This document shows positions 1 through 9,216 of a stretch of DNA of 64,000 nucleotides, piece after piece. The position numbers and the translations under genes are program-made. The notes beneath the pieces are model-generated. The model was not told where the DNA came from, made no database searches, and worked only from the letters and a program-made list of their open reading frames with translations. Each line of letters begins with the position of its first letter. Positions within the stretch are counted from its first letter, which is position 1. This DNA comes from Arthrobacter sp. B3I4. GTDB lineage: Bacteria; Actinomycetota; Actinomycetes; Actinomycetales; Micrococcaceae. The stretch is taken from NCBI RefSeq assembly GCF_030816855.1, contig NZ_JAUSYK010000001.1, forward strand, positions 2,914,001 to 2,978,000, read 5' to 3'.

Positions 1-1
1 C

Positions 2-1555
2 GGGGCAGCCGCCCCGGCCGCCGAAGAGGCGCCCGCCCAGGAAGCTCCCGCCGAGTCCCCGTCCGCTTCCGAAGCGCCGGCCCCCGCTGCTGAAACGCCC
101 GCACCGGCCGCCGAGGAAGCCGCTCCGGCTCCTGCCGCCGAAGCCGCCCCGGCCGGCGAAGGCCACGAAGTCACCCTCCCCGCCCTGGGCGAGAGCGTCA
201 CCGAAGGAACCGTCACCCGGTGGCTCAAGAGCGTCGGCGACAGCGTCGAGGTTGACGAGCCGCTGCTGGAAGTTTCCACCGACAAGGTCGACACCGAGAT
301 TCCGTCCCCGGTGGCCGGCACGCTGCAGGAAATCCGCGTCGCCGAGGACGAGACCGCCGAGGTCGGGTCCGTCCTCGCCGTGATCGGCTCCGGCGCTGCG
401 GCACCGGCCGCCGCCCCGGCTCCCGAAGCCCCCAAGCAGGAAGCCCCCAAGCAGGAAGCACCTGCCGCTCCGGCTGCCGAAGCTCCCGCTGCCGAGGCCC
501 CGAAGCAGGAGGCCCCGAAGCAGGAAGCCCCGAAGCAGGAAGCCCCGAAGCAGGAGGCACCTGCTGCGGCTCCGGCGTCTGCCGCCGCCCCGAAGCAGGA
601 GGCCGCCGCGTCGGCCGAGTCCGGCTACGTCACTCCCCTGGTCCGCAAGCTCGCCAACCAGCAGGGCGTGGACATCTCCTCGCTGACCGGCACCGGCGTC
701 GGCGGCCGCATCCGCAAGCAGGACGTGCTCGCCGCTGCCGAGGCAAAGGCTGCCCCCGCAGCCGCCGCCCCGGCCGCGTCCGCACCGGCGTCGTCCTCCG
801 CGGCACCGGCGGCATCCGCTGCAGCGTCCTCGCTGCGCGGCACCACGCAGAAGGCCCCGCGCATCCGCCAGGTCATTGCCCGCCGCATGCGTGAGTCACT
901 GGATATCTCCACCCAGCTGACCCAGGTGCACGAAGTCGACATGACCAAGGTCGCCAAGCTGCGCGCGCGGGCCAAGAACTCCTTCCAGGCGCAGAACGGC
1001 TCCAAGCTGACCTTCCTGCCCTTCATCGCCAAGGCTGTCGCCGAGGCGCTGAAGCAGCACCCCAAGGTCAACGCCTCCTACGACGAGGACAAGCAGGAGA
1101 TCACCTACCACAACGCCGAGCACCTGGCGATTGCGGTGGACACCGACAAGGGTCTGCTGGTTCCGGTTATCGCCGATGCTGGCAACCTGAACCTGGCCGG
1201 CCTGGCCGGCAAGATCGCCGACGTCGCCGACCGCACCCGCAGCGGCAAGATCGGCCCGGACGAGCTCTCCGGCGGAACCTTCAGCATCACCAACATCGGT
1301 TCCGTGGGTGCATTGTTCGACACCCCGATCATCAACCAGCCGCAGGTCGCCATCCTCGGCACCGGCGCCATCGTCAAGCGCGCCGTGGTGGTGTCGGATG
1401 AGAACGGTGACGACTCGATCGCGATCCGCTCGATGATGTACCTCTCCCTGACGTACGACCACCGTCTGGTGGACGGCGCCGATGCGGGACGCTTCCTGCA
1501 GACGCTCAAGGCACGCCTTGAAGAAGGAGCGTTCGAAGCCGACCTCGGCCTCTAG
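2..1555 (+). CDS. sucB: 2-oxoglutarate dehydrogenase E2 (dihydrolipoamide succinyltransferase), 5' end cut off
   Basis: This is the acyltransferase core of a 2-oxo acid dehydrogenase complex; the neighbours point to the 2-oxoglutarate enzyme of the TCA cycle. The frame is open from base 2, so the start and probably a first lipoyl domain lie upstream. Visible are a lipoyl domain (about base 167 to 390) with the lipoylated lysine in [10 protein letters not shown] (lysine codon 284-286), an Ala/Pro linker with repeated KQEAP units, a peripheral subunit-binding domain (about 620-740), and a catalytic domain ending in the DHRLVDG motif with the catalytic His at 1460-1462. A pyruvate dehydrogenase E2 is the alternative. 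lipB and lipA, which make its cofactor, lie 8 kb downstream. Confidence 0.93.
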   Translation, partial: GAAAPAAEEAPAQEAPAESPSASEAPAPAAETPAPAAEEAAPAPAAEAAPAGEGHEVTLPALGESVTEGTVTRWLKSVGDSVEVDEPLLEVSTDKVDTEIPSPVAGTLQEIRVAEDETAEVGSVLAVIGSGAAAPAAAPAPEAPKQEAPKQEAPAAPAAEAPAAEAPKQEAPKQEAPKQEAPKQEAPAAAPASAAAPKQEAAASAESGYVTPLVRKLANQQGVDISSLTGTGVGGRIRKQDVLAAAEAKAAPAAAAPAASAPASSSAAPAASAAASSLRGTTQKAPRIRQVIARRMRESLDISTQLTQVHEVDMTKVAKLRARAKNSFQAQNGSKLTFLPFIAKAVAEALKQHPKVNASYDEDKQEITYHNAEHLAIAVDTDKGLLVPVIADAGNLNLAGLAGKIADVADRTRSGKIGPDELSGGTFSITNIGSVGALFDTPIINQPQVAILGTGAIVKRAVVVSDENGDDSIAIRSMMYLSLTYDHRLVDGADAGRFLQTLKARLEEGAFEADLGL

Positions 1556-1570
1556 CCTTCGCAGCACCGA

Positions 1571-1622
1571 CGACGGCGGTGCCGGCACGGGAGCAAACCT
1601 CCCGCGGCCGGCACCGCCGTCG
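1571..1622 (+). terminator. Hairpin terminator after sucB
   Basis: A perfect 15-bp stem (1571-1585 with 1608-1622) begins 16 bases after the sucB stop. No U tract follows, as is common in GC-rich actinobacteria. Confidence 0.7.
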
Positions 1623-1706
1623 CGGTTTAACTGAAGCACCCCCGCAGAAGACGTTCACCGCGTGGCTTTGCTACGGGCTGTAGAACTGACTGGCTAAGCT
1701 AGGACC

Positions 1707-2060
1707 ATGACTATTCTCTTCAACATCCTGGTCTTCCTGCACGTGGTGGGAGCCGCCATGATCGTGGGCTACTGGATCGCCACCATGCGGACCCCTACCG
1801 TGCACCCGCGCCAGCGCGACGGCGCCTTCCTGCAGCTCCTCACCGGCATTGCCATGATGGGCGTCCTTCCCTTCCTGCCTGACTCGGATCCCAACTACGC
1901 CAAGCTGGGAATCAAGCTTGTCGTGGCCGTCGTGGTCGCAGTCCTGGCCGTCATCGGAGCCCGCCGCGTCAAGCAGGGCCAGCCGGTAAGCACGGGCCTC
2001 GCCCACGGCGTCGGCGGCCTGGCGCTGCTCAACGTGGCCATCGCCACGCTCTGGCAGTAA
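1707..2060 (+). CDS. Small integral membrane protein, unknown function
   Basis: The 117-residue protein has about four hydrophobic segments: near residues 3-25, 40-57, 66-84 and 98-115. A short polar loop (PDSDPNYAK) separates the second and third, and a basic GARRVKQGQ turn follows the third. It resembles uncharacterised actinobacterial membrane proteins but I recognise no functional motif. Hairpins on both sides suggest its own transcript. The start ATG at 1707 follows the sequence ctaggacc, a weak ribosome site. Confidence 0.75.
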   Translation: MTILFNILVFLHVVGAAMIVGYWIATMRTPTVHPRQRDGAFLQLLTGIAMMGVLPFLPDSDPNYAKLGIKLVVAVVVAVLAVIGARRVKQGQPVSTGLAHGVGGLALLNVAIATLWQ

Positions 2061-2076
2061 TCCTCAGCACCACCCG

Positions 2077-2114
2077 CGACGACGGCGACGCACCCGGGTG
2101 CGTCGCCGTCGTCG
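2077..2114 (+). terminator. Hairpin terminator, 38-bp perfect palindrome
   Basis: Two 19-base arms abut with no spacer (2077-2095 and 2096-2114), 16 bases after the stop of the small membrane protein. It would fold as a very stable RNA hairpin. Confidence 0.7.
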
Positions 2115-2188
2115 TTCACCCTAGGATGGGAAACGGCAGTATCCGCTCATCTGGCCGGATCGCTGATCAACGACGTTAAGGAGTGAAG

Positions 2189-2617
2189 ATGGCAACGACA
2201 CGCACCGCACACACTGTATGGAACGGCGACCTGATGTCCGGGACGGGCAACACCAGCCTGGACAGTTCGGGACTGGGCAACTTCGATGTCACCTGGAAGG
2301 CCCGGGCCGAGTCAGCCGAGGGTAAGACCAGCCCGGAAGAGCTGATCGCCGCCGCCCACTCCGCCTGCTTCTCCATGGCCTTCAGCCACGCCCTGGCGCA
2401 GGCCGGCCACACGCCGGAGGAAGTCAACACCAAAGCGGACGTGACCTTCGAGCCCGGTACCGGAATCACCGGCAGCCACCTCACCCTGAGCGCGCGGGTG
2501 CCCGGCATTTCCGAGGAGGAGTTCCAGCGCCTCGCCGAGGAAGCCAAGACCGGCTGCCCCGTCTCCGCGGCCCTGACCGGCATCAAGATCAGCCTGGACG
2601 CCACGCTGGCCGCCTAG
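2189..2617 (+). CDS. OsmC/Ohr family peroxiredoxin
   Basis: A 142-residue OsmC-family protein, a class of thiol peroxidases that reduce organic hydroperoxides. The two family cysteines are visible: Cys60 in SACFSMAF and Cys123 in KTGCPVS. The nearby EELIAAAHSAC helix is typical of the OsmC subgroup. A GTG at 2183 lies inside the ribosome site AAGGAG (2178-2183); the ATG at 2189, five bases after that site, is the better start. The gene stands alone and faces the Tricorn gene tail to tail. Confidence 0.9.
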   Translation: MATTRTAHTVWNGDLMSGTGNTSLDSSGLGNFDVTWKARAESAEGKTSPEELIAAAHSACFSMAFSHALAQAGHTPEEVNTKADVTFEPGTGITGSHLTLSARVPGISEEEFQRLAEEAKTGCPVSAALTGIKISLDATLAA

Positions 2618-2634
2618 GCTCCGGCGCCAACAGT

Positions 2635-2674
2635 GAAGGCCCCCGTCCCGGAGTTTTCCGGGGCGGGGGCCTTC
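2635..2674. terminator. Bidirectional terminator between osmC-type gene and Tricorn gene
   Basis: The arms GAAGGCCCCCG (2635-2645) and CGGGGGCCTTC (2664-2674) pair perfectly. The hairpin lies between two convergent genes, so it can serve both strands. Confidence 0.75.
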
Positions 2675-2692
2675 GCCGTGTTCAGGCTTCGC

Positions 2693-2739
2693 GGGGCCTA
2701 GCCGGGCTGCTGCGTTCAGCGGGCCTAGCCGGGCTGCTG
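2693..2739. repeat. 27-bp tandem duplication at the 3' end of the Tricorn gene
   Basis: The sequence GCCTAGCCGGGCTGCTG occurs twice, 27 bp apart, so the minus-strand stop at 2725-2727 is followed by a second in-frame stop at 2698-2700. It looks like slippage that duplicated the last codons. Confidence 0.8.
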
Positions 2740-5700
2740 GCTGGGCTGTTGCCGGGGCGGCAGCGGCGCCGGGCGCACCGTGCGGTACCCCTCGCGCAGC
2801 GGCGGCCGGTCGGTGGGGAGTTCCTGGATCATCTCCTTGAGCGCACCGATGCCGTATTCCAGCTGAGGGTCCACCTGCGCCGCATAGGCGTGCGGCGGGA
2901 AAGTGACCTCGATGTCCGGCTCAACGCCGCGGTTCTCCACTCCCCAGCCCACCCCGCCGCCGAACCAGGTGGCATAGCGCGGCTGGGTGACGCCCGTGCC
3001 GTCGGCCAGGGCGAAGCGGTTGTCGATACCTACCACGCCGCCCCAGGTCCGGGTTCCGATAACCGGCCCGATCCCCCGCAGCTTGGACACCTGGGTGATG
3101 ATGTCGCCGTCGGAACCGGCAAACTCATCGGTCAGGATGATGACAGGACCGCGCGGGGCGTGGTGAGGGTAAGTGCGCGGGCGTTCGCCGCGCGGCATGC
3201 TCCAGCCGGTCACCTTGCGGCCGATCAGCTCGGCCACCAGCTGGGAAGTGTGCCCGCCGCGGTTCCGGCGGACGTCCACAATCAGGCCGTCCAGGGAGGT
3301 TTCGGTGTCCAGATCCCGGTGCAGCTGCGCCCAGCCGTTGGCCATCATGTCCGGGATATGGAGGTACCCGAAGGTCCCCTGCGAGGCGTCCCGCACGGTG
3401 CGGCGGTTGGACGCGACCCATTCCTGGTAACGCAGCCGCTCCTCATCCTTGACCGGCACGACGGCGACGCGGCGCTGCTCCCCTGCCCGGGCGCCGTGCC
3501 CGGGACCGTTCCGCAGGGTCAGTTCGACGGCGCGGCCCGCGGCGCCTGCCAGCTGCATGGCGGGGGTCAGCGCTTCGGAGAGTTCGACGCCGTCAATCGC
3601 CAGCAGCACATCCCCGGTTTTGGCGTGCGCACCGGGCCGGGTCAGCGGCGAAGTGGCCAGCGGATCGGACGATTCACCGGCGAGGATGCGGGTGATTTCC
3701 CACCCCTCCGGAGTGTAGGCAAGGTCGGCGCCGAGGCGGCCCTGGCTGTTGCTGCCGTTCTCGGTCACCATGACGGGCCGGACGTAGGCGTGCGAGGTCC
3801 CGAGTTCGCCGTGGAGTTCCCAGAGCAGGTCCACCAGGTCGTCGTGGGAGCCGAGCCGGTCCACGATCGGCCGGTAGCGGGCGTGGACGGAGTCCCAGTC
3901 CTGTCCGGCCATGTCCTCGGTCCAGAAGAAGTCGCGCTGCAGGCGCCAGGCCTCGTCGAAGGCCTGGCCCCAGACGCTGACCGGGTCCAGCCGGACCCGG
4001 ATCCGGTTCAGGTCCACCTTCACCAACTGCCCGGAATCCTCATCGGCCTTGGACGCGGCCGGCGAGACGCGGATCTGCTTATCCTGGACAAGGACGACCT
4101 TCTCCCCGTCGCCGGTCAGCCGGTAGCTGTCCAGCGCCTCGACGATCGTGGTGCTCCGCCGCTTGGCGAGGTCGAAGCGGACCAGGCTGGGGGCGGCGTT
4201 CTTGTCCTCCAGGCTGGCCCGGCCGTCACCGGTCACGCCGGCGAGTTCGTGGTCGAGCCAGAGCAGGGCCCCCGCCGTGGCGGAAAGGTGCGAGTAATTG
4301 CCCTGCGGGACCGGGACGCTGATAACCCGGTGCGCCAGCCCCTCGGCGTCGACCTTCACTGCGGGAACGGCGCCTGCGTCCTTGCTGCTGTCTTCGCCCG
4401 TGCTACCGGCGTCGGCGGCGGCGTCGGCGTCGGCGTCGGCGCTGGAAGAGAGTGCGATGTCCGGCCCGAACGGGGACGGAGTGTCCGCGGCGAGGGCAAC
4501 GAGGTAGGGCTTGATCGGGCTGGGGAAGGACAGGTCGAAGGAGTGGCCGTCGTAGACCGGGTCGAAGCTGCGGTTGGACAGGAAGGCGAGGAACTTCCCG
4601 TCCGGGGTGAACGTGGGTGATTCATCCCTGAAGCGGCCGTCCGTGACGTCGATGATCGCGGGTGCGCCGGTGGCCTGCGGGATTTTCGCGAGCCGGAGCC
4701 GGGTGCGGGAACCGAAGGAGGTTACCGGTTCGGCCCAGCCCAGCCAGGCTGAGTCCGGTGACCAGCTGAAGCCCTCGATGCTGCCTTCGCCGATGCTGTC
4801 CAGCAGGGTGAGCTCGCCGGTGCGGGTGTCTGCAAGATAGATGTCGCCGAAGGAGGTGCCGACGGCGATCCAGTTTCCGTCCGGGCTCGCCTCCATGGCG
4901 CTGGCCCGGCTGGGCTTCGGGAAGTCGATCCTGGTGGGCGACCCGGCGGCTGCGCTCCCCTGGCCGGCAGTGGCCCGCGCTGCTGCTTCGGTACCGGCCG
5001 TGTTCGGCGCGGCGTCTCCGGCGAGGACTGCGGACGAGGTTGAGGCCGGAGCAGGGACGGGGGCGGTCGCGGCGGCGGCGGCGCCCTCGGGCCGGGTCAG
5101 CGCGGCGGCTGAAACCGGGCGCGGCAGTTGCGTCGCAGCGTCCTCCGGCGCCGCTTTGCCGGCATCCTGGCCGGCTGCAGGCTCCGGGGCTGCCTTGCCC
5201 GCTGAGCCTGCGCCCACGGGTGCGGAACCGCCCTGGACCGGTGCCGCGATGGGCTTGAGGTAGAGCGCTTCGGCTCCCCCATGGTCTGCGATGTAGGCGA
5301 TCCGGCCCGCGCCGAAGGGACGCGGCAGGCGGGCGCGGACGCCCGGGGTTGCTTCGAGAATGCGGGAGGGGCCGTCCTTATGCCGCAGCCAGTGCAGGGT
5401 GCCGTGGGCTTCCACCGCGCTGGAATCACCGGTGCGGTCAGGAATGACATCGCCCAGATGCCGTGACGGCTTCAGTGCCGACGAGCGCCGCGCCTGCGAT
5501 GCCGAACCCAGGGTGATGTCGAGCCTGACGGCGTCGGCATCGAGGCCGGTGAGCAGCCAGAGTTCGCCGGCGGATTCGAAGACCACCCGGTTGCCGTCGG
5601 TGGCCGCGTGCCGGACGTAGAAGTCCTCGTGGTCGGTGTGGCGGCGGAGGTCACTGCCGTTGGGCAGCACCGAGTAGAGGTTGCCGTAGCCCTCGTGGTC

Positions 5701-6327
5701 CGAGAGGAAGGCGATCCGGCCCTGGACCCACATCGGGTCGGTGAGGTTCCCGTCGAGTTCCGGCACGAGCCGCTCGAACTCGCCGTTTCCGTCCGCGTCG
5801 ATCCACAGTTTGCCGGCGGTGCCGCCACGGTAACGCTTCCACCAGGCGGGTTCGCGGGACAGTACGCTGGCCAGCACCAGGGGGCGTTCGTCGCCAACGA
5901 CGGTGCCGTAGGCGACGGACTCCACCGGGCCGAACGGCAGCTCCTGGGCCCAGCCGCCGTCGACAGGGAGGGTATAGGCGTGCGTCAGGCGGCTGTCCGC
6001 CTGCCGGAAGGCGCTGGTGACCACGATGTCGCCGTCAGGGGTGAACCCCTTGACCTTGGTGGAGCTGTGGCCGAAGTAGCTGAGCTGGCGGTACCCGCCG
6101 CCGTCGACGTCCGCCGTGACGACCTCCGGCGCCGTTCCCTGCACGACCGTCCAGACCAGGCGCCGTCCGTCCGGGCTGAAGCGCGGGTTGCGGGCGGGCA
6201 GCTGCAGCGAGGAGACCCGCCAGGCGCGGCCGCCGTCAAGAGGGGCGATCCAGACGTCGTCCTCGGCCACAAAGGTGACCAGATCGCCGTGCAGATGGGG
6301 GAAACGGAGGTAACTCGAAGAGGTCAT
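2725..6327 (-). CDS. Tricorn-type protease (S41 family)
   Basis: This 1200-residue protein is homologous to archaeal Tricorn, a large self-compartmentalising serine protease that cuts oligopeptides. In order it has a WD-like beta-propeller (about 1-360), a low-complexity Ala/Pro linker (about 365-475), a second propeller (about 475-780), a C1 helical region, a PDZ-like domain and the S41 catalytic core. The catalytic residues known from Tricorn can be assigned: Ser845-His846 in GTSHAYV, nucleophile Ser1072 in EFAGSDGD and Glu1131 in VENRGVEPD. The Ser to Glu spacing (59) is nearly that of the archaeal enzyme (58). No signal peptide is seen, so it is probably cytosolic. Length is slightly above the archaeal 1071 because of the linker. 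Confidence 0.92.
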   Translation of the reverse strand: MTSSSYLRFPHLHGDLVTFVAEDDVWIAPLDGGRAWRVSSLQLPARNPRFSPDGRRLVWTVVQGTAPEVVTADVDGGGYRQLSYFGHSSTKVKGFTPDGDIVVTSAFRQADSRLTHAYTLPVDGGWAQELPFGPVESVAYGTVVGDERPLVLASVLSREPAWWKRYRGGTAGKLWIDADGNGEFERLVPELDGNLTDPMWVQGRIAFLSDHEGYGNLYSVLPNGSDLRRHTDHEDFYVRHAATDGNRVVFESAGELWLLTGLDADAVRLDITLGSASQARRSSALKPSRHLGDVIPDRTGDSSAVEAHGTLHWLRHKDGPSRILEATPGVRARLPRPFGAGRIAYIADHGGAEALYLKPIAAPVQGGSAPVGAGSAGKAAPEPAAGQDAGKAAPEDAATQLPRPVSAAALTRPEGAAAAATAPVPAPASTSSAVLAGDAAPNTAGTEAAARATAGQGSAAAGSPTRIDFPKPSRASAMEASPDGNWIAVGTSFGDIYLADTRTGELTLLDSIGEGSIEGFSWSPDSAWLGWAEPVTSFGSRTRLRLAKIPQATGAPAIIDVTDGRFRDESPTFTPDGKFLAFLSNRSFDPVYDGHSFDLSFPSPIKPYLVALAADTPSPFGPDIALSSSADADADAAADAGSTGEDSSKDAGAVPAVKVDAEGLAHRVISVPVPQGNYSHLSATAGALLWLDHELAGVTGDGRASLEDKNAAPSLVRFDLAKRRSTTIVEALDSYRLTGDGEKVVLVQDKQIRVSPAASKADEDSGQLVKVDLNRIRVRLDPVSVWGQAFDEAWRLQRDFFWTEDMAGQDWDSVHARYRPIVDRLGSHDDLVDLLWELHGELGTSHAYVRPVMVTENGSNSQGRLGADLAYTPEGWEITRILAGESSDPLATSPLTRPGAHAKTGDVLLAIDGVELSEALTPAMQLAGAAGRAVELTLRNGPGHGARAGEQRRVAVVPVKDEERLRYQEWVASNRRTVRDASQGTFGYLHIPDMMANGWAQLHRDLDTETSLDGLIVDVRRNRGGHTSQLVAELIGRKVTGWSMPRGERPRTYPHHAPRGPVIILTDEFAGSDGDIITQVSKLRGIGPVIGTRTWGGVVGIDNRFALADGTGVTQPRYATWFGGGVGWGVENRGVEPDIEVTFPPHAYAAQVDPQLEYGIGALKEMIQELPTDRPPLREGYRTVRPAPLPPRQQPSQQPG

Positions 6328-6401
6328 CGTTCGATCATAGTCAAAAGCACACCGGCCCCCGGGGAGGTTCCCCCGCCGTGCCGGTCATGGTGAGATGGAC
6401 C

Positions 6402-7295
6402 ATGCGAATCCTTGTAGCCGGTGCCTCCGGGCTGATCGGAACGGCCATTACCAGCACGCTGCGCGGCAGCGGCCACGACGTCGTCAGCCTGGTCCGGCGG
6501 CCCCCCGCTTCGCCGGCAGAGTTCCAGTGGGATCCCGCCGCCGGCCGGATCGACGACGCCGCCCTCCGGGGCGCCGGCGCGGTCATCAACCTTTCCGGCG
6601 CCGGCATCGGCGACCGGCCGTGGACACAGGACCGGATCAAGGAACTGAGCACTTCGCGGCTGGGCCCGACCACGACCCTCGTGGCGGCGATGGGCCGGAT
6701 GGACAGCCCGCCGCCGGTCTTCCTGAGCCAGTCCGCCTCGGGGTACTACGGCGACGCCGGACAGCAGGTCCTGCGGGAGGACGCCCCCGCCGGTGACGGC
6801 ATCCTGGCCCGGATCTGCACGGACTGGGAGGCTGCCGCGCAGCAGGCACCGGCGGGCGTCCGGGTGGTCACGCCGCGCACCGGCGTGGTCCTGAGCCGCA
6901 GCGGCGGCGCGCTGGGCAGGCTACTCCCGCTGCTGCGTCTGGGGGTCGGCGGGCCGCTGGGCAACGGGCGGCAGTACTGGCCGTGGGTCACCCTGCCGGA
7001 CGTGGCCGGCGCCTTCGAGTTCCTGCTCACCGCACCTCTGGCCGGGCCGGTCAACCTTTGCGCCCCGGAAAGCGCGGACGTCAAAACGTTGATCACCGGG
7101 CTGGCGGCAGCCCTCCACCGGCCCGCCCTGCTGCCCGTCCCCGCGCCGGTCCTGCGCCTGGTGATGGGCCAGCTGGCCAATGAATTGCTGCTGGCGAGCC
7201 AGCGGATGGAGCCTGCGGCGCTGGCGGGAGCTGGTTTCCAGTGGCAGCATCCCTCGCTGGCCGCCGCCGCAGGCTGGCTGGCTTCCGGCCGCTAG
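6402..7295 (+). CDS. TIGR01777 family NAD(P)-dependent epimerase (SDR39U1-like)
   Basis: A 297-residue atypical short-chain dehydrogenase. It opens with the Rossmann glycine motif GASGLIG (residues 7-13), has the SASGYYG segment typical of the SDR39U1/YfcH group, and ends with the family C-terminal helical region. The substrate of this family is not known. The longer frame starts at 6378, but the family N-terminus MRILVAGASGLIG fixes the ATG at 6402. It is divergent from the Tricorn gene and runs tail to tail into the kinase gene 17 bases later. Mycobacterium has the same family between sucB and lipB. Confidence 0.88.
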   Translation: MRILVAGASGLIGTAITSTLRGSGHDVVSLVRRPPASPAEFQWDPAAGRIDDAALRGAGAVINLSGAGIGDRPWTQDRIKELSTSRLGPTTTLVAAMGRMDSPPPVFLSQSASGYYGDAGQQVLREDAPAGDGILARICTDWEAAAQQAPAGVRVVTPRTGVVLSRSGGALGRLLPLLRLGVGGPLGNGRQYWPWVTLPDVAGAFEFLLTAPLAGPVNLCAPESADVKTLITGLAAALHRPALLPVPAPVLRLVMGQLANELLLASQRMEPAALAGAGFQWQHPSLAAAAGWLASGR

Positions 7296-7312
7296 GCGGC
7301 TGTCCGCGGCGG

Positions 7313-9109
7313 TCACCCGCCGGTCCCTGGAAGGATCTCCTGAAGCCGCCATTTGCCGTCCACCGGCACCAGTACCAGGCGGAGCCGCTGCTCCTCAACG
7401 GCGTCGGCCTCAGCGACCACGGTTCCCACCCCGTCGCGTTCCCGGTATGAGGGGGAAACCACGCTGACCGGAAGCACAGCCCGGTCGGGGGTGCTCCCGG
7501 GCTGCGGCGCCCCCACCGACACCCGGGTTTCGAAACCTTCCAGCACGTGGCCGGTGGATGCCAGCCGCGCGGCAATCCCGGCGTCGGCAGCCGCCGCCGG
7601 CGAGGCCGGGACCGTGACCTCCGCTAACAGGCCGAGTTTTCCCGTGCCGAGGGCATAGGAGCGGAGGGCGGCGAGCCCGCGGGCCGCGTCTTCCGGCCGG
7701 GGCGAGGCCAGCAGGGACTCCAGGTCAGCCGGGAGGGCCGACGCCGCACCGGAGGTTGGTGCCACGGACCCCGGCGTCGAGGTCGCGGGGTTCGAGGTCT
7801 CCGCGCCGCCCGGACCGGCTGTGGGCCGGGCGGCCGGTCCGCCGGTGGGGCCGAACACCAGCGGCGCCTCGAGGAGTGCCGCGGTGGCGAGCACGGCCAG
7901 TACCAGCACTCCGGCCGCCCTGCGCCAGCCTGTCCGGTGACGGCCCCGGCCGGAAGCGCGGCCTTGGCCGGAAGCGCGGCGCCGGGCCGCATGCCGCGCC
8001 CCGGCCACCCCTCCACCCGCAAATTCGGGCCCGGCTCGACGGACCGGAACCGCCGATCCGGAGCGAAGCCACAAGCGCGAGCGAAGCCGCGCCTCGGAGA
8101 ACGCCAGTCGCCGCCGCCAGTCCTGCAGGCGGGCCAACCGGCGATCCCGGCCGGTCACGGGCAGCGAGCGGCGGGTTAACAGTTCAGGCAGCACAGTCGG
8201 ATGCACCGAGACCGACAGGTCCAGCGGGGCCGCCGGTGCGCTGCGGAACACCGCGGCGGCCAGCTCCGCAGCTGAGGGCCGCTGCCGCCGCTCCGTGCGC
8301 AGTCCGGCCTCCAGAACTTCGGCCAGCGCCGGCGGGACCCCCGGCACCAGCAGCGGCAGGGGCGGCCGTTCAGGTCCAGGTTCCGGAGCCGTGCCGGTGA
8401 GGCAGAACCATCCCAGCGCCGCTGCGGAGTAAACATCGGCTTCGGGTTGCAGCCCTGCCCGCACTGCATCCACCGGGGCGGGGTCACGGAACCCCTCCGT
8501 CCCGGCGCACAACGGATCCTGCGGGTCCGCCAGCATCCGGCCCACCCCCAGGTCGGTCAGCAACGGCTTGCCCTGCGCAGTGAACACCACGTTGCCCGGT
8601 GCCACGTCGCCATGCGTGAAGCCCTGCCCGTGCAAATAAGCCAGGACCTGCGCAATGGGCGTCAGCACGGTAACGACCTCCCCCGGGCTGAGTCGCCCCC
8701 GCACCGCGACGAGCCCAGCCAGCGATCCCCCGGCGGCGTAATCGAGCACCAGCGCCAGCCCGTCCCTGGCTTCCCCGTCGCTGGTTGCCTGGCGCGCCCG
8801 CACCACGGCGTGCGCCTTGACCAGGTGCTCGTGGTCGAGGGCGGAGAGGATCCGAACCTCTCGCCGCACGGCTTCCTCTCCACCCCACGACGACGGCGGA
8901 ACAACGTCCGGTTCATCGACAGTGAAGTACTTCAGCGCCACCTGCCGCAGCGTCCTGCGGTCGGTGGCGAGCCAGACGGCGGCGCTGCTGCCGCGTCCCA
9001 GCAGCCGCCCGACGTCGTACCCGTCAACCTGCGGTGGCGTGGCTGGGTCCGGTGGTGCTGGGTCCGGCGGGGCTGGTTCCGTTAGGGCAGGCAGCTCGAA
9101 ATCGTCCAT
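7313..9109 (-). CDS. Membrane Ser/Thr protein kinase-like protein with non-RD catalytic loop
   Basis: The 598-residue protein has a Pro-rich N-terminal tail (residues 10-28), a kinase domain (about 30-290), a juxtamembrane region rich in Arg and Gly, one membrane helix near 395-415 (VLVLAVLATAALL) and an extracytoplasmic C-terminal domain of about 180 residues without PASTA repeats. The ATP lysine is Lys60 in VALKYF, the catalytic Asp is Asp168 and the metal Asp is Asp186. The loop reads HGDVAPGN where most kinases have HRDLKPEN, and the activation motif is DLG rather than DFG. The key acidic residues are kept, so activity is possible but not assured. Divergent from lipB. Confidence 0.87.
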   Translation of the reverse strand: MDDFELPALTEPAPPDPAPPDPATPPQVDGYDVGRLLGRGSSAAVWLATDRRTLRQVALKYFTVDEPDVVPPSSWGGEEAVRREVRILSALDHEHLVKAHAVVRARQATSDGEARDGLALVLDYAAGGSLAGLVAVRGRLSPGEVVTVLTPIAQVLAYLHGQGFTHGDVAPGNVVFTAQGKPLLTDLGVGRMLADPQDPLCAGTEGFRDPAPVDAVRAGLQPEADVYSAAALGWFCLTGTAPEPGPERPPLPLLVPGVPPALAEVLEAGLRTERRQRPSAAELAAAVFRSAPAAPLDLSVSVHPTVLPELLTRRSLPVTGRDRRLARLQDWRRRLAFSEARLRSRLWLRSGSAVPVRRAGPEFAGGGVAGARHAARRRASGQGRASGRGRHRTGWRRAAGVLVLAVLATAALLEAPLVFGPTGGPAARPTAGPGGAETSNPATSTPGSVAPTSGAASALPADLESLLASPRPEDAARGLAALRSYALGTGKLGLLAEVTVPASPAAAADAGIAARLASTGHVLEGFETRVSVGAPQPGSTPDRAVLPVSVVSPSYRERDGVGTVVAEADAVEEQRLRLVLVPVDGKWRLQEILPGTGG

Positions 9110-9147
9110 GGGTTAGGAATAGCCGATCCGGAGAAACGCTGCAGAGG

Positions 9148-9156
9148 TTATCCACA
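9148..9156 (+). promoter_or_regulatory. Consensus DnaA-box sequence between kinase gene and lipB
   Basis: TTATCCACA matches the classical DnaA box exactly. It sits in the 107-bp divergent promoter region of the kinase gene and lipB. Only one copy is seen, so a regulatory or titration site is more likely than an origin, and chance is possible. Confidence 0.35.
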
Positions 9157-9216
9157 GCCATGAGAGTTTCACCACAGAATCGGTGGGCGGGACGGCCGAG
9201 GACTAAGCTGTTGGGC

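Noticed and set aside
2749-4620. 623-residue plus-strand open frame opposite the Tricorn gene
   Set aside because: Shadow of the protease reading frame; no ribosome site and no recognisable motif.
9034-9216. N-terminal extension of LipB
   Set aside because: It overlaps the kinase gene start and has no homology to LipB; homologues start at the ATG at 9217.
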